In this document: positions 5,447 through 6,946 of the stretch, in pieces
Layout: every line of letters begins with the position of its first letter
How positions within the stretch are numbered: the stretch's first letter is position 1
NCBI GenBank assembly: GCA_030599175.1
Contig: JAUVON010000147.1
Span: 1 to 6,946, forward strand
Reading direction: 5' to 3'
Source of the DNA: Desulfobulbaceae bacterium
Lineage (GTDB): Bacteria > Desulfobacterota > Desulfobulbia > Desulfobulbales > Desulfocapsaceae
Length of the DNA: 6,946 nt
Made by a program: the position numbers and the translations under genes
Notes under the pieces: model-generated
What the model was told of the DNA's origin: nothing
Databases searched by the model: none
Seen by the model: only the letters and a program-made list of their open reading frames with translations

Positions 5447-6344
5447 TTGTTTTGGAGACTGGTTGAGTATATAACTGGAGAGTTGAATCCAGTGACTGGT
5501 CTTTAAATTCATATCCTGCTTCCAGCAGTACTTTTGGTATAGCCCTGGTGGAACTGAGAAGCATTTCGTCCGCCATCTGACCAAAAATAGTTTTTACAAG
5601 AAGTGAAGGGAGACGGAAAAAAGTTGGACGATTTAATGTTTTTCCAAGAGACTGAGTAAGACTTTTATTGGTAGCTGGAGTTGGGCTGACAATATTGACC
5701 GGCCCTTGTATAGTGTCATTTTTGATGATAAATTCTACAATATCAACTAGATCACCGATGCTTATCCAGCTGATATATTGATTTCCCCCGCCGATGATAC
5801 CTCCCAGCCCTGCCTTAAACGGGGGGATCATTTTGTGAAGTGCCCCACCTTTAGGACTAAGCACCATACCAAAACGAAGATTGACTACTCTTACCCCCAT
5901 GGAGGTCAGGCGCCGGGTCTCTTTTTCCCACTGGTCACAAACCTCAGCCAGGAATCCTATACCCAGGGAGCTGCTTTCGTCCAGGATCTCATCGCCTCGA
6001 CTGCCGTAGTAGCCGACAGCAGAGGCACATAAAAAAACTTTCGGTTTACTGGCCAGATGTGAGATATAGTCAACCAGCTCTCTTGTGCCGTTTACTCTGC
6101 TGTTTAAAATGAGACGTTTTTTGGCAGAGGTCCATCTGCCCTGGGCTACATTTTCACCTGCAAGGTGTATGATTGCATTAAAATCCGGTGAATTGGCCGA
6201 TTCGATAGATTGTGTCAACCAGAAATTGCCATGTTCATCCGTGATGTTTCTTCGCAGAGATTGGATAGAATGACCGTTTTTGAAGAGTGATGCGACCAGG
6301 GCATTTCCCACAAGGCCAGAGCTGCCGGTTATCAGTGTTTTCAT
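5436..6344 (-). CDS. TIGR01777 family NAD(P)-dependent epimerase (YfcH/SDR39U1-like)
   Basis: This is an atypical short-chain dehydrogenase/reductase of the extended type, probably soluble and cytoplasmic. Substrates of this family are not established. The Rossmann start is TLITGSSGLVGNAL (3-16, GxxGxxG), followed by HLAGENVAQGRW (60-71), the family hallmark, LCASAVGYYG (105-114), LRFGMVLSPKGGAL (156-169) and ISWISIGDLVDIVEFII (191-207). The C-terminal DUF1731 part contains ADEMLLSSTRAIPKVLLEAGYEF (258-280). The 302-residue length is normal. The start is ATG 6344, with AGGA 7 nt upstream on the minus strand. It lies 53 bp downstream of the kinase-YgbA gene in the same orientation, so co-transcription is likely. 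Its 3' end overlaps purC tail to tail, with no terminator between them. Confidence 0.93.
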   Translation of the reverse strand: MKTLITGSSGLVGNALVASLFKNGHSIQSLRRNITDEHGNFWLTQSIESANSPDFNAIIHLAGENVAQGRWTSAKKRLILNSRVNGTRELVDYISHLASKPKVFLCASAVGYYGSRGDEILDESSSLGIGFLAEVCDQWEKETRRLTSMGVRVVNLRFGMVLSPKGGALHKMIPPFKAGLGGIIGGGNQYISWISIGDLVDIVEFIIKNDTIQGPVNIVSPTPATNKSLTQSLGKTLNRPTFFRLPSLLVKTIFGQMADEMLLSSTRAIPKVLLEAGYEFKDQSLDSTLQLYTQPVSKTINP

Positions 6345-6397
6345 AGTATTTTCCTACTTACTGTCTAATTTAGTTCTGTTTTTTCCTGTATGGGCAG

Positions 6398-6946
6398 TTA
6401 AACAGGTGGTTTTTTTCGGGAATATATAAAATGCTGCATTGCCATCAGTGGATGTTTCAAGGCCATCTTTGGGCCGGCATACCGCATTATATCGATAACC
6501 TTTTTTTGCATATCCTTTTTGTAACAGTGAACCACACATTTACCACAGGTCGGTTTTTTATCCTGGAATGGGCAGCATAATAGCCTATCCCTGGAATATT
6601 CGACAAGTTCACTGCATTCATTACAAATCATATCCTCTGTTTTATGATGCTCCCTGCAATAGAGTCTTACCATAGCTTTTATCGTATTAAACTCTCTTTG
6701 AAGTCGGGATGTGAGAGGAATAAAAGGTGATTGATCGAGCTGCAATATTATTTCATCACAGACTTGATCCTGGGTATGGGATGAGGTTTTAACGGTAAAA
6801 TCGGCATACTTTTTATAAAGGATTGATCGTTCGTCAAACAGATCTTGAAAAGACTGGTCAGGCCTCTTTGCGAGTCCCCGGGTTTCGTAATTATGAATTC
6901 GGGATTTCAGGGTTGGAAGATCGGCATGCAAAAAGATACTAATACC
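6398..6946 (-). CDS. C-terminal part of a shikimate kinase-YgbA_NO domain fusion (cut by right edge)
   Basis: The frame is open from the right edge for 182 residues, so the true N-terminus lies outside the window. Visible residues 1-70 match the C-terminal third of shikimate kinase, which phosphorylates shikimate on the way to chorismate: GISIFLHADLPTLKSRI (1-17), the arginine-rich lid TRGLAKRPDQSF (22-33) and LFDERSILYKKYADFTV (36-52). After a short linker, residues 81-175 match the YgbA 'nitrous oxide-stimulated promoter' family. These include IKAMVRLYCREHH (89-101), CNEC (108-111), LLCCPFQDKKPTCGKC (122-137), VHCYKKDMQKKV (139-150) and MRYAGPKMALKHPLMAMQH (154-172). The conserved Cys/His pattern suggests metal binding. 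Escherichia coli ygbA is known as an NO-induced NsrR-regulon gene of uncertain function. No internal start lies near the junction, so one polypeptide is expected. It is probably co-transcribed with the downstream epimerase gene. Confidence 0.85.
   Translation of the reverse strand, partial: GISIFLHADLPTLKSRIHNYETRGLAKRPDQSFQDLFDERSILYKKYADFTVKTSSHTQDQVCDEIILQLDQSPFIPLTSRLQREFNTIKAMVRLYCREHHKTEDMICNECSELVEYSRDRLLCCPFQDKKPTCGKCVVHCYKKDMQKKVIDIMRYAGPKMALKHPLMAMQHFIYSRKKPPV

Noticed and set aside
1..6946. Defence system, CRISPR array or prophage
   Set aside because: No regularly spaced repeats, nuclease, transposase, integrase or phage structural gene. Apart from the partial frame at the left edge, every long credible gene is assigned to a known family.

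Overview
The window looks like chromosome of a Gram-negative, anaerobic Desulfobacterota-type bacterium, most like Desulfobulbales. The evidence is a futalosine-pathway menaquinone gene (mqnA-like), a primary-type sigma-70 factor, a yeast-type long SAICAR synthase and a shikimate kinase fused to a YgbA (NO-responsive family) domain, with moderate-to-low GC and clean Shine-Dalgarno sites. The assignment is inferred from gene content; no rRNA or taxonomic marker is present.

Layout. Positions 1-460 are read on the minus strand: a tRNA-Glu(CTC) with its own consensus promoter and a strong intrinsic terminator, followed by a second consensus promoter that points at an unidentified reading frame leaving the left edge. 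Positions 460-980 hold no convincing protein gene, but on the plus strand they carry two good sigma-70 promoters, an intrinsic terminator and a large dyad. This is either a small-RNA unit or an attenuated leader for the sigma factor. A 442-residue RpoD-type sigma factor (983-2311) follows and ends in a textbook terminator. Next come an MqnA homologue (2430-3287) and a secreted DUF3108 protein (3462-4316), separated by a 139-bp, nearly fully palindromic MITE-like element. A degenerate second copy of one element end overlaps the mqnA stop codon.

After the DUF3108 gene lies another imperfect palindromic repeat (about 4334-4493), then purC (4553-5446). On the minus strand, converging on purC and overlapping its 3' end by 11 bp, is a TIGR01777/YfcH-type epimerase. 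Upstream of it, probably in the same operon, is the C-terminal part of a shikimate kinase-YgbA fusion cut by the right edge.

The protein genes are mainly housekeeping: transcription initiation, menaquinone, purine and chorismate metabolism. Chorismate links two of them, since shikimate kinase lies on the route to chorismate and MqnA normally consumes it, although they are not adjacent. The most notable points are the enzyme-YgbA fusion, the loss of a conserved active-site Asn in the MqnA homologue, the two palindromic elements around the DUF3108 gene, and the promoter-terminator unit before the sigma factor. I see no CRISPR array, prophage, defence system or intact transposase gene.
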